A stretch of DNA of 64,000 nt from Candidatus Aminicenantota bacterium (GTDB lineage: Bacteria; Acidobacteriota; Aminicenantia; UBA2199), in assembly GCA_026393835.1 (NCBI GenBank), contig JAPKZK010000150.1:1-64000 (forward strand). The letters are read 5' to 3'. The notes beneath the pieces were generated by a model, which searched no databases, was not told the origin of the DNA, and saw nothing but the letters and a program-made list of their open reading frames with translations. The position numbers and the translations under genes are program-made. Of this stretch, positions 26,337 through 34,891 are shown one piece after another. Numbering within the stretch: the first letter of the stretch is position 1; every line of letters begins with the position of its first letter.

Positions 26337-26744
26337 ATGAATGTTTTAGAAAGAAGAAAATCGGTAAAAGCTATCAGCGGTAAATTCAAATATGTACGGG
26401 AAATGCTGAGAATATCGGCCAATTCCATGGCCGCACGGATGGGAGTTTCTCGCTCCAGTTACGATAAGTACGAATACGGGGGCTCTTTCCCCAGCACACT
26501 GGGTTTGAAAGTCCTGGCCCTTGATTTCAATATCTCCCTGGACTGGCTGATCGCCGGTAAAGGCCCTATGATTTATAAAGAAAAAACAGGTCTAACCGCG
26601 GATATGGCCGATGTAAACAGCGACGTGAAAGCTCTCCTGGTCGACATGGAACGCATCCCCTTACTCCGCTATGAAGTCCTAACTCTCTACCACAAATTCA
26701 TCCTGGAACATAAAGACCTGATGCCCACACCGGGAAATGATTAG
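26337..26744 (+). CDS. XRE-family HTH transcriptional regulator
   Basis: 135 residues. Helix-turn-helix at about 17-70: FKYVREMLRISANSMAARMG, then VSRSSYDKYEYGGSFPS and LGLKVLALDFNISLDWLIAGKG, the C-terminal WL-GKG word being typical of lambda-repressor-like regulators. The remaining 60 residues are helical, probably for dimerisation. ATG follows TTTTAGGAGGTAAAAACC. Related in layout to the XRE protein at 42897. Placed just after the 21-nt array, which could be its target (inference). Confidence 0.8.
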   Translation: MNVLERRKSVKAISGKFKYVREMLRISANSMAARMGVSRSSYDKYEYGGSFPSTLGLKVLALDFNISLDWLIAGKGPMIYKEKTGLTADMADVNSDVKALLVDMERIPLLRYEVLTLYHKFILEHKDLMPTPGND

Positions 26745-26764
26745 AAACCTGAATTCACCGTCAA

Positions 26765-26830
26765 ATTGCCCCCGGCGGGTCAGGACCTTTTTGAAAAAAG
26801 GTCCCGACACCCCAAAAAACTTCTAATAGT
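26765..26830 (-). repeat. Dispersed hairpin element, copy C
   Basis: Reverse orientation copy: hairpin GGACCTTTTT/AAAAAGGTCC near 26782-26803 and the AAGTTTTTTGGGG flank near 26810-26823. A further fragment (CAAAAGCTTTGGGAAGTCC) follows at 26831-26849. It is read through by an open frame upstream of the next gene but is not part of it. Confidence 0.6.
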
Positions 26831-26927
26831 CAAAAGCTTTGGGAAGTCCAGAAAACCGGCATCTTTTCTTTTACCGGGGATTATGGTATTATCTAAGAAG
26901 ATTCAGACTTTAGTCAAGGAGTGTATA

Positions 26928-28136
26928 ATGAAGGTTCGATTACTTTCAGTGGTTTTGTTATGGTTCGTATGTGTTGCCGTTTTGTTTCCAGCGGAAAAAA
27001 AGGAAGGCTGTACGACTGCTATTATCAACGGCGGCGCATCGGCCGACGGCGCGCCCATGCTGTGGAAAAACAGGGATACCGATACCCTGGAAAATAAGGT
27101 GATCTACATCGATGAAAAACCTTACAGCTACATCGGCCTGGTCAACGCGGAAGAAACTTCGGGCCGCTGGGTATACGCGGGTTTAAATTCGGAAGGATTC
27201 GGGATTATGAACTCGGTCGCTTATAACCTGCCCAAAACCGGGGGCGAAATGCAAGACCTGGAAGGTCTGATCATGTCCGAAGCCTTGAGGACTTGCCGCA
27301 CTGTAGATGACTTCGAGCAAGCCATAAAGAAAAACCTGGGCGCGAGTCTTGGCAGTTGGGCTAATTTCGGGGTTATCGACGGCGACGGGATTGCTGTTAT
27401 TTTCGAGGTGCACAATCATGGCTATAAGAAATACGATGCCGCCGGCGCCCCGGAAAAGTACCTGATTAATTCAAATTTTGCCAGGAGCGGCCAGGAAGGA
27501 AAAGGGGCCGGGTATCTTCGTTTCGAACGGGCCGAGGCATTGTTTAAAGAAATTCCGGGAAAAATATCCCATGAATATATATTCCAAAACATTGCCAGGG
27601 ATTTCGGGCACCCGTTATTAAAGCACCCCACCTTAAAGGAACTGGAAAAAATCTCCAATAGTCAACCTTACTGGGTGTACAGCAGGGATTGTATTAACCG
27701 GCCCTCCACAGCCGCGGCAGTGGTAATAATCGGCAGGACACCGGGGGATAAGCAATCGATTGCAACATTCTGGGTGCTGCTGGGCGAGCCCGTGACTTCC
27801 ATCGCGGTTCCTGTCTGGGTAGAAGCCAAAGGGACGCCGGCGCCGCTGCTGGATGGGAAAAATGCGCCTATCTGCGCTGAGGCCATGCGTCTCAAACGGA
27901 TCATTCGTCCGCTGGCGGAGGATTCCAAAGAGCATTATATGCAGGTAACTCGATTGGTTAACAAGGAAAAAACCGGGTTTTTACCGGCGCTGCTGAAAGT
28001 GGAGAAAGAGATATTTGCGGAGACAACGCAATTTTTGAAAACCGCGCATACTGGAGAGGAGTTAAGAACATTCCAGGAAAAGATGGCGCAAAAGGCACAG
28101 ATGGCACTGGAGTTAATCAAACCTATAAGAGAATAA
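26928..28136 (+). CDS. Exported C45/AAT-type N-terminal-nucleophile hydrolase
   Basis: 402 residues from ATG 26928, which has CAAGGAGTGTATA before it; an upstream in-frame ATG at 26766 would add the translated hairpin element. A signal peptide ends near PAEKK. The next residues EGCTTAIINGGAS give the Ntn nucleophile Cys28, with WKNRDTDT and ANFGVIDGDGIAVIFE typical of acyl-CoA:6-aminopenicillanate acyltransferase-like (C45) and carcinine-hydrolase-like enzymes. Expected to self-cleave before Cys28 and hydrolyse an amide in the periplasm or outside; substrate unknown. Confidence 0.75.
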   Translation: MKVRLLSVVLLWFVCVAVLFPAEKKEGCTTAIINGGASADGAPMLWKNRDTDTLENKVIYIDEKPYSYIGLVNAEETSGRWVYAGLNSEGFGIMNSVAYNLPKTGGEMQDLEGLIMSEALRTCRTVDDFEQAIKKNLGASLGSWANFGVIDGDGIAVIFEVHNHGYKKYDAAGAPEKYLINSNFARSGQEGKGAGYLRFERAEALFKEIPGKISHEYIFQNIARDFGHPLLKHPTLKELEKISNSQPYWVYSRDCINRPSTAAAVVIIGRTPGDKQSIATFWVLLGEPVTSIAVPVWVEAKGTPAPLLDGKNAPICAEAMRLKRIIRPLAEDSKEHYMQVTRLVNKEKTGFLPALLKVEKEIFAETTQFLKTAHTGEELRTFQEKMAQKAQMALELIKPIRE

Positions 28137-28464
28137 GTTCTGCCACCAGGGCGCCAGGGCACAGGTGAGAAGGTAAAAAAGAGATGAATGATGAAAGAAA
28201 AGTAAAAATGAAAAACGAAAAATGAAAAATTAAAAATGAAAAAATCTGTGTGAATCAGTGTAATCGCCCCTACGTGGACCTGAGTTTTTTAATTCGTGAT
28301 AATTCGAGTAATTCGTGGGCTGTTTTTCTTCGAGGTCTTCGCGGCTATTTTCATGGCACACCTGAAAAATCGCCTGGGCTCTTGACATTTCTTCATATTT
28401 AAGTTATCGTAACCCAGGTTACGGTAACATAGGTTGCGAAGTTACGAAAATGGAGGTTACCCGG
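28137..28464. promoter_or_regulatory. Intergenic repeats plus promoter/operator of ATPase 2
   Basis: Bases 28140-28350 are dispersed word repeats (CCAGGG, AATGATG, AATCTGTG, AATTCG, TTCGCGGCTAT). Then comes TTGACA (28382-28387), 17-nt spacer and TATCGT (28405-28410). Overlapping and following the -10 are a dyad CGTAACC-CA-GGTTACG (28408-28423), GTTAC-G-GTAAC (28418-28428) and further GTTAC/GGTTGC words to 28461, which look like a cluster of operator half-sites. Confidence 0.55.
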
Positions 28465-29823
28465 ATGAAATTTTATAACCGACAAACTGAATTGAACAAA
28501 CTCCAACTCCTTTATGAGCAGTCCTGCGAAAGCGGTCGCATGACTGTTCTAACCGGCAGGCGCCGTGTAGGTAAAACGTCGCTGGCCCTCGAGTTTGCCA
28601 AAAATCATAAATTTCTTTACCTTTTTGTCTCTAAAAAATCTGAATCCCTGCTCTGTTTGGAATACCTGGAAGAAATCAAAAAAATCTTCACCTTACCGGT
28701 GGTGGGGGAAATCCGTAATTTTAAGGATATCTTTGCCTTATTGCTTGAGATTTCCCGGGAAGAGCATTTCACCCTGATCATCGATGAATTCCAGGAGTTT
28801 TATTATCTCAATCCCTCTGTTTATTCGGATGTGCAGCATCTATGGGACCTGGACAAAGATAAATGTAAACTTAATCTGATCTTCATCGGTTCGGTTTATT
28901 CCCTGATGCATAAAATCTTTGAGAGTTCCAGGGAACCGTTATTCGAAAGAGCAGACCGGATTTTTTATGTAAAACCTTTTAAAATCAAAACCATCCATGA
29001 TATTTTAAATGATTACGGATGCATGGATGCTAAGAGCCTTTTCGATTTGTATCTCTTCACCGGGGGAGTTCCCAGGTACATGGATATATTGATAAAGAAT
29101 TCGGCCCTCACTTACGAGAAAATCCTGGATTTTATGCTTGAAGAGGATTCGCCTTTTATCGATGAAGGCAAAAACCTATTGATAGAAGAGTTCGGTAAAG
29201 AATACGGAACTTATTTTTCTATCCTGGAGTTGATTTCCGTGGGAAAAACCGCCAGGGCTGAAATTGAGTCCATCCTGGGCTGCCAGGTAGGGGGATACCT
29301 TGACCGTTTGGAGAATGATTATGCGCTTGTTTCAAAACACAAACCCATCGATGCCAGACCCAATTCCCGCTTACAAAAGTACAGGATAGTCGATAATTTT
29401 TTAAATTTCTGGTTCCGGTTCATTTATCGAAACCGTTCAGCCGTAGAAACCGGGAATTTCGATTATGTAAAACTAATCATAAACCGGGATTATTCCGTAT
29501 ACAGCGGCCGGGTATTGGAACTTTTCTTTCAACAATTATTTGCGGATACGGGGCAATACAACCGGGTGGGTAGTTATTGGGAGAAGGGCAATGAGAACGA
29601 AATCGACCTGGTGGCGGTGAATGATTTAAAGAAAGAGATCGTTATCGCGGAAGTAAAATTAAATAAATCCAAAATCAGGCTTGAAGGCTTAAAAATCAAA
29701 TCGAAAAATTTACTTGCCGCTTATCCGGGATATAGGGCGCAGTGGTTGGCCCTTGGACTGGAAGACGCCCCCATGCTGGATGTCCCGATTGAAGCCCCGC
29801 TGCGCGGGGGGCCGCCCGCTTGA
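28465..29823 (+). CDS. AAA ATPase with DUF234/PD-(D/E)xK-like C-terminus
   Basis: Start placed at 28465 (MKFYNRQTEL) since GGAGG sits 8 nt upstream; ATG 28450 overlaps that site. 452 residues with Walker A LTGRRRVGKTSLA (about 28-40) and Walker B LIIDEFQEF, a winged-helix region, then NEIDLVAV...VIAEVKLNK, the acid...ExK pattern of PD-(D/E)xK folds. Same family as the truncated ATPase at the left edge. The C-terminal LRGGPPA is encoded by a CG-rich repeat also found near 39580. An operator cluster upstream suggests tight control. Role unknown; such ATPases are frequent in accessory DNA. Confidence 0.78.
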   Translation: MKFYNRQTELNKLQLLYEQSCESGRMTVLTGRRRVGKTSLALEFAKNHKFLYLFVSKKSESLLCLEYLEEIKKIFTLPVVGEIRNFKDIFALLLEISREEHFTLIIDEFQEFYYLNPSVYSDVQHLWDLDKDKCKLNLIFIGSVYSLMHKIFESSREPLFERADRIFYVKPFKIKTIHDILNDYGCMDAKSLFDLYLFTGGVPRYMDILIKNSALTYEKILDFMLEEDSPFIDEGKNLLIEEFGKEYGTYFSILELISVGKTARAEIESILGCQVGGYLDRLENDYALVSKHKPIDARPNSRLQKYRIVDNFLNFWFRFIYRNRSAVETGNFDYVKLIINRDYSVYSGRVLELFFQQLFADTGQYNRVGSYWEKGNENEIDLVAVNDLKKEIVIAEVKLNKSKIRLEGLKIKSKNLLAAYPGYRAQWLALGLEDAPMLDVPIEAPLRGGPPA

Positions 29824-30376
29824 CTATCCACGTAAAAGTGTGCTATATATTTTCCCATGATTAATATTAGAGAGACCTGCCGGAGGAAAAAAAACATGAG
29901 AAAACATGGATTATTACTGCTATTATTGCTCGCCGGCATCCAGGCGCCGGCCGCAGAAGTCATTGCTGTACCGGGACTGGGGAAACCGGATTCCTTAACC
30001 CTGTTCAAAGACCGCCTCTATATCACCGACCAGGCGAAAAATACGGAAGAGTGGGAACTTCACATCGATAACATTTAATACCGCTTCAACGTTAACAAAT
30101 ATATACTACGGTGGAATCGCATGTTATTCAAAAAAACGTTACTCGCAGGGGTTATAATAACCCTTATGGTTTTACCATGTCTGGCCGAATCGGTTGCAGG
30201 CCTTCCACTTCATATACAAAAAATCACCGATAACGTCATCCGCATATGGGTAGGGGACTATATCTCATCTACCGCCGTCTCCGCCATCGCTGCCCCAAAA
30301 GGCATTGTGGCGAGAGACGGCGCCGATTACTACTTACCGCTTGCCGCTTGCCGCTTGCCGCCGGCTAAAATTTTTT
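29824..30376. other. Region of decayed genes
   Basis: Apart from the two 5' gene fragments described separately, there is no gene. A triple near-tandem GCTTGCCGC word (about 30336-30361) ends the second fragment and abuts the AI-2E-type transporter stop. Confidence 0.6.
29896..30078 (+). pseudogene. 5' fragment of a beta-propeller gene
   Basis: Starts with GCCGGAGGAAAAAAAAC-ATG, a signal peptide (KHGLLLLLLLAGIQAPAA) and the first strand of a propeller (PDSLTLFKDRLYITDQ), then breaks into unrelated codons and stops after 60 residues. A complete protein of this type would be about 350 residues. Confidence 0.65.
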
Positions 30377-30390
30377 TTAATCGGCGCTGA
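30121..30390 (+). pseudogene. 5' fragment of a metallo-beta-lactamase-fold gene
   Basis: A signal peptide (MLFKKTLLAGVIITLMVLPC) and the opening of an MBL-fold protein (QKITDNVIRIWVGD...IAAPKGIV) are intact, but the frame then runs into a GCTTGCCGC repeat and ends at 89 residues before any HxHxDH motif. It overlaps the 3' end of the convergent transporter gene. Confidence 0.65.
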
Positions 30391-31417
30391 TTAAATCCGC
30401 AATGGGCTTTAACGTGGGAATGTTCCCGCAAAATATTTTGATGGCCGAGGTCAAAGGAACCGCCAATATCATGCCCACAATTCCCCAAATATAACCCCAG
30501 AATATCAACGAAATCAATATCACAATGGGCGAGAGGTCGAGACTTTTGCCGGTTATCCGCGGCTCCACGGCGTTGCCGATAGTGAACTGCGTTACCATCA
30601 ACCCCACCAATACCAACAACAGGCGAAGCGAAAACCCATACTGCAAAAAACATATCAGCACCGGGAACATGGTGGCAATAACAGAACCGATATTGGGGAT
30701 AAAATTCAACAGCGAAACCAACAACGCGGAAAATATAACAAAATCCACCCCGGCAATGAAAAGTATAATCCCGGCAATGGTCCCGTTCAACAAACTGATA
30801 AAGGTTTTAATCGAGAGGTACTGCCGCACCTGGCTTTCGATATCGCTGATGATACGCTTGATCCTGGTTGATTGTTCCGGCGCAAAAGCTTTATCGATGC
30901 GTCCGGTCATGGATTCCCCGCCGGCCAACATAAAAATGAGGTATACCAACACCAACAGCAGGTTGCCGACAAAAGCGGCAAAAGAACCGAAGGTGCCGGA
31001 AAGCACCGCTGTGATAGAATCGAGGGATTTGGTCCAATCGATGCCGCTGATATAATTCTCCACCTGGCCGATGGGAATCTTCAACTTTTCAGAAGCACTT
31101 TTGATCATCCCCAAAACCCTCTCGCTGTAAGCGGGAAACTTCTCGACAAATGAAGCTGCACTGGAATAAATCAATGTCCCCAGGAAATAAAAAAGGATGA
31201 AAATGGAAAACAATAAAAAGATCAATACGATGAACCTGGGAATCTTCCACTGTACAAACTTCTTTACCATGCCGTTGAAAAGGAAGTAAAGCAAAAGGGC
31301 CATACATAAGGGAAGAAAAATGCTTGCCAACGCTTTCAGGATTATAACCGCGATGACCGTGGTTATAAATCCGACAAATAGCTTTATCGCCCGAAGGTCC
31401 CTGGTTTCGTCAGTCAT
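30377..31417 (-). CDS. AI-2E family (PerM-like) membrane transporter
   Basis: 346 residues with the eight-segment AI-2E exporter topology: a double hydrophobic start, a soluble linker (SYVEKFPAYSERVLGMI-like), then the conserved helices including IAGIILFIAGVDF, LNFIPNIGSVIATMFPV and GYIWGIVGMILAVPLTSAIKI. Inner membrane; substrate not predictable from sequence (members export AI-2, Na+/H+ or unknown solutes). It overlaps the upstream small membrane protein gene by 8 nt. Confidence 0.85.
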   Translation of the reverse strand: MTDETRDLRAIKLFVGFITTVIAVIILKALASIFLPLCMALLLYFLFNGMVKKFVQWKIPRFIVLIFLLFSIFILFYFLGTLIYSSAASFVEKFPAYSERVLGMIKSASEKLKIPIGQVENYISGIDWTKSLDSITAVLSGTFGSFAAFVGNLLLVLVYLIFMLAGGESMTGRIDKAFAPEQSTRIKRIISDIESQVRQYLSIKTFISLLNGTIAGIILFIAGVDFVIFSALLVSLLNFIPNIGSVIATMFPVLICFLQYGFSLRLLLVLVGLMVTQFTIGNAVEPRITGKSLDLSPIVILISLIFWGYIWGIVGMILAVPLTSAIKIFCGNIPTLKPIADLISAD

Positions 31418-31787
31418 AGCTTTTCATTTCCTCTGTGAGATTGACGGTTTTCTTTTTTTTAAAGAAGAGCAGGTCCACTTCGACATTATACTTATAAGAA
31501 AAAGTGAGGTTGCCATGCTGGCGATCGAGCCTCACATTGGCCTCATTGCCGCTCTCTTCATCGAAAACAATGCCGTTCTTCATTAAAATTTCCCTGACGG
31601 CCTTTGTGCCTTCTTCCGCGGAGAAATCCGCGCCCCGCATGGTCCCAAGGGTATCGATAACTTCCTTTCTTATCTGGGTTTCCGACAGACTGGCGGAAAT
31701 CAGCTTCACTGCCGCATAGCCCCCATAAACGACGAGCAAAATCATGATTAACCCGGTAAAATTGACTCTTCCTTGTTGTTTCCTCAT
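31410..31787 (-). CDS. Small single-span protein, DUF4845-like
   Basis: Start chosen at 31787 (MRKQQGRVNF) because GGAGGTAAAACAA lies just upstream, within codons following another ATG at 31802. 125 residues: one N-terminal membrane helix (GLIMILLVVYGGYAAVKLI) and a soluble alpha/beta tail. The pattern resembles DUF4845 pilus-associated proteins, but the match is weak. It shares an 8-nt overlap with the transporter gene. Confidence 0.5.
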   Translation of the reverse strand: MRKQQGRVNFTGLIMILLVVYGGYAAVKLISASLSETQIRKEVIDTLGTMRGADFSAEEGTKAVREILMKNGIVFDEESGNEANVRLDRQHGNLTFSYKYNVEVDLLFFKKKKTVNLTEEMKSYD

Positions 31788-31830
31788 TTGTTTTACCTCC
31801 ATTTAAATTTTTTAATGCTAAAACTCCTCA

Positions 31831-32784
31831 TTACTTCAAATCATCGGCGCCCACAATGGCGTTTTTCCCGGAACCTTTGGCTTTTTGCAGGGCCATATCC
31901 GCCATTTTAAGGATTTCCCGGCTCTCGGAAGCATGCCGGCCGAACTGGCTGAGGCCGGCGCTGATGGTGGTTTTGACGACCCGCCCCTGGACAATGAGCT
32001 CTGTTTTTTCGATTTGCTCGCGGATGCGGTTGGCCAGGTTAACGGCCCCTTCTAAAACGGTTTCCGGCAAAATCACCAGGAATTCTTCCCCGCCGATCCT
32101 GCCGCAGATGTCCTGCTCCCGCAGCGCCCGGTTGAGTACAAAGGCGAATTTTTTTAAATAATCGTCGCCGGCCAGGTGGCCATGGACGTCGTTTATCTTC
32201 TTAAAATCGTCGATATCGATGATCATAAGACTGAAAATGCGGTTGTTGCGCCGGGCGATTTTACTTTGATTGTCCAACTCATTGATGGTATACCGCCGGT
32301 TGTAAAGACCGGTTAAAGCGTCGGTGGCGGCGAAGGTAAAAAGTTTGGAGTGGTACTGCTCCTCGAGATCGTCTTTATAATTAAACCGCAGCACCGAGTC
32401 CCCAATGTCGATCTTATCGCCGGATTTTAATATGGCCTGGGCGATGAGTTCTCCATTGACGAAAGTACCGTTGGTGGAATTCAAGTCCTTGATGATTACC
32501 TGTTCCAGGTCCCGGTTCCGGACGAAAGAGACTTCGCAGTGCACCTTGCTGACCTTCTCATCCTCGAGACAGATGGAATTGGTTTTATCCCTGCCGATGA
32601 GGATGGGACTCTGGGAAAAATTGAAATGTTTTCCAAAATCCACTTCACTGCCGTGGATAACGGTAAAACCACTGCTGAACCCGGGTTTTCCATCGATGGC
32701 GGGTACTTTTTCCCCCCTTCTTTTGCCGGGGTCCATGACGGTCATTTCATCCGTGTCTTTAATGATCCACTTATCGCTGTTCAT
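31831..32784 (-). CDS. FHA-GGDEF diguanylate cyclase
   Basis: Start placed at 32784 (MNSDKWIIKD); the longer frame would run 58 nt into sucD. 317 residues. FHA domain at about 60-140 (LIGRDKTNSI, KVSKVHCEV, LNSTNGTFVNG) binds phosphothreonine. GGDEF domain at about 160-310 with DALTGLYNRR, DIDDFKKIND and active site GRIGGEEF; the RxxD inhibitory site (REQD) lies five residues upstream, so product inhibition by c-di-GMP is likely. Cytoplasmic; couples Ser/Thr phosphorylation to c-di-GMP synthesis. Confidence 0.88.
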   Translation of the reverse strand: MNSDKWIIKDTDEMTVMDPGKRRGEKVPAIDGKPGFSSGFTVIHGSEVDFGKHFNFSQSPILIGRDKTNSICLEDEKVSKVHCEVSFVRNRDLEQVIIKDLNSTNGTFVNGELIAQAILKSGDKIDIGDSVLRFNYKDDLEEQYHSKLFTFAATDALTGLYNRRYTINELDNQSKIARRNNRIFSLMIIDIDDFKKINDVHGHLAGDDYLKKFAFVLNRALREQDICGRIGGEEFLVILPETVLEGAVNLANRIREQIEKTELIVQGRVVKTTISAGLSQFGRHASESREILKMADMALQKAKGSGKNAIVGADDLK

Positions 32785-32815
32785 TTGCTCAATATAACCG
32801 CGTCGTGGGGAAAGT

Positions 32816-33688
32816 TCATTTCCCCAGCGCTTTTTTAACCATACTGCCGATTTCCGAAGGGGTTTCCACCACATGGACCCCGTTTTCCCTCAGGGATTGC
32901 ATTTTTTCCGCGGCAGTGCCTTTGCCGCCGGAAATAATGGCGCCGGCATGGCCCATACGTCTTCCCGGGGGCGCTGTCTGGCCGGAAATGAATGATATCA
33001 CCGGCTTGGTCAGGTTCTTCTTAATGTACCGGGCGGCTTCCTCTTCCATGGAACCGCCGATCTCGCCGATCATCACTATGGCTTCCGTATCGGGGTCCTG
33101 GTTAAATAGTTTTAATATGTCGATGAAATTGGAGCCGATGATGGGATCGCCGCCGATGCCGACGGCGGTGGACTGGCCCATGCCCAGTTGCGTGATCTGG
33201 TTGACGGCTTCATAGGTCAAGGTGCCGGAGCGGGAAACGACGCCGATGTGTCCCTTGCAGTGAATGCGGGCGGGCATGATGCCCACCTTGGCCTCGCCCG
33301 GGGTTATTACTCCGGGACAGTTGGGCCCGATTAACCGTGAAGCCGTGGTTTTGAGAAAGTTCTTTGCTTTTACCATGTCCAGGACCGGGATGCCTTCGGT
33401 AATGCAGATAATCAATGGGACGCCGGCGTCGGCGGCTTCCATGATGGCGTCGGCCCCGAAGGCCTGGGGTACGAAAATGACGGAGACATTGGCCCCCTCG
33501 TTTTTAACGGCCTCTTCGACGGTGTTAAATACGGGCCGGTCCAGGTGACGCGTACCGCCTTTGCCGGGGGTAACGCCCCCCACCACGGGGGTCCCGTATT
33601 CGATCATCTGGCCGGCGTGAAAAGCCCCTTCCTTGCCGGTAAAACCTTGTACGACGACTCGCGAATTTTTATTTACCAGTATTGCCAT
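32816..33688 (-). CDS. sucD: Succinate-CoA ligase subunit alpha
   Basis: 290 residues, normal length. Motifs: VVQGFTGKEGAFHAGQMIEYGT (CoA-binding Rossmann start), GPNCPGVITPGE, and the phospho-His loop MGHAGAIISGGKGTA. Catalyses succinyl-CoA to succinate with ATP or GTP formation, with the beta subunit encoded 18 nt upstream. Confidence 0.95.
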   Translation of the reverse strand: MAILVNKNSRVVVQGFTGKEGAFHAGQMIEYGTPVVGGVTPGKGGTRHLDRPVFNTVEEAVKNEGANVSVIFVPQAFGADAIMEAADAGVPLIICITEGIPVLDMVKAKNFLKTTASRLIGPNCPGVITPGEAKVGIMPARIHCKGHIGVVSRSGTLTYEAVNQITQLGMGQSTAVGIGGDPIIGSNFIDILKLFNQDPDTEAIVMIGEIGGSMEEEAARYIKKNLTKPVISFISGQTAPPGRRMGHAGAIISGGKGTAAEKMQSLRENGVHVVETPSEIGSMVKKALGK

Positions 33689-33706
33689 TTTTTCGCTCCT
33701 TTTGCT

Positions 33707-34876
33707 CTAGCTTGCGAAACTTTTGCAGAGTTCCACGATTTTTTGGGCGGCCAGGGGTAAGCTGGTTTCAGCTACGACATTCATGCCCGATTCCCGGATA
33801 ATACGTCGGCCCTCTTCTTCATTGGTGCCCACCAGGCGGATGACGATGGGCGCTTTGACATCCATGCCTTTGACGGCGTTGACGATGCCCCGCGCCACCA
33901 GGTCGGTGCGCACGATGCCGCCGAAGATATTGACGAAAACGCCCCGGGTATTGGGGTCGCCCAACAGTATTTTAAAGGCTTCCCTGACCCTCTCTTCGGA
34001 AGCGCCGCCGCCCACATCCAGGAAATTGGCCGGCTCGCCGCCGTAGTATTTGATGATATCCATGGTGGCCATTGCCAGACCCGCGCCATTGACCATGCAG
34101 CCGATATTGCCGTCCAGTTTGATGTAGTTGAGATCGTATTTGGACGCCTCCACTTCCAGGGGTTCCTCTTCATGGATATCCCGCAGGGCGGCGATTTCGG
34201 GGCGCCGGAACAGGCCGTTGTCGTCGAAATTGATCTTGCCGTCCAGGGCGATGACCCGGTCGTCGCCGGTGATAACCAGGGGGTTGATCTCCACCAGCGA
34301 AGCATCCCTTTCCTCGAAAAGCCGGTAAAGCCCCTGCACCAGGGCGGTGAAATTTTTGGCCTGGGTTTTGTCCAGGTTCAACTTAAAGGCCAATTTCCGG
34401 GTGTGGTAGTCCCGCAGCCCGGCGACGGGGTGAATGTGGACCTTATGGATCAATTCCGGGGTCCTGGCCGCCACTTCTTCGATTTCCATGCCGCCTTCGG
34501 TGGAAGCCATAATAACGGGCATTTCTTTTTCCCTGTCTATGATAATGGCCAGGTACAATTCTTTGACGATGTCAAGTCCCTGTTCTACCAGGACTCTCCG
34601 CACCAGTTTGCCTTCCGGGCCGGTTTGCGGGCTGACCAGTGTCATGCCCACGATGGCCTGGGCGTATTGCATTGCCTCGGCGCTGTTTTTGGCCAGCTTA
34701 ACGCCGCCGGCTTTGCCCCGGCCCCCGGCGTGAACCTGCGCCTTGATAACACAGGGGTACCCGAGTTCTTCCGCTGCCCTGAAAGCTTCATCGACAGTCT
34801 CTGCCATCCAACCATCGGGCGTCGGGACCGCGAACTCCCGGAATAACTGTTTTGCCTGATATTCATGTACTTTCAT
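33707..34876 (-). CDS. sucC: ADP-forming succinate-CoA ligase subunit beta
   Basis: 389 residues, ATP-grasp fold: MKVHEYQAKQLFREF start, QVHAGGRGKAGGVKLAK nucleotide loop, LVEINPLVIT and NFLDVGGGASEERV. Forms the alpha/beta enzyme with sucD immediately downstream. TTCCGAAG-type ribosome site upstream is weak (GGAAGTAAC). Confidence 0.95.
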   Translation of the reverse strand: MKVHEYQAKQLFREFAVPTPDGWMAETVDEAFRAAEELGYPCVIKAQVHAGGRGKAGGVKLAKNSAEAMQYAQAIVGMTLVSPQTGPEGKLVRRVLVEQGLDIVKELYLAIIIDREKEMPVIMASTEGGMEIEEVAARTPELIHKVHIHPVAGLRDYHTRKLAFKLNLDKTQAKNFTALVQGLYRLFEERDASLVEINPLVITGDDRVIALDGKINFDDNGLFRRPEIAALRDIHEEEPLEVEASKYDLNYIKLDGNIGCMVNGAGLAMATMDIIKYYGGEPANFLDVGGGASEERVREAFKILLGDPNTRGVFVNIFGGIVRTDLVARGIVNAVKGMDVKAPIVIRLVGTNEEEGRRIIRESGMNVVAETSLPLAAQKIVELCKSFAS

Positions 34877-34891
34877 GTTACTTCCTTATTT

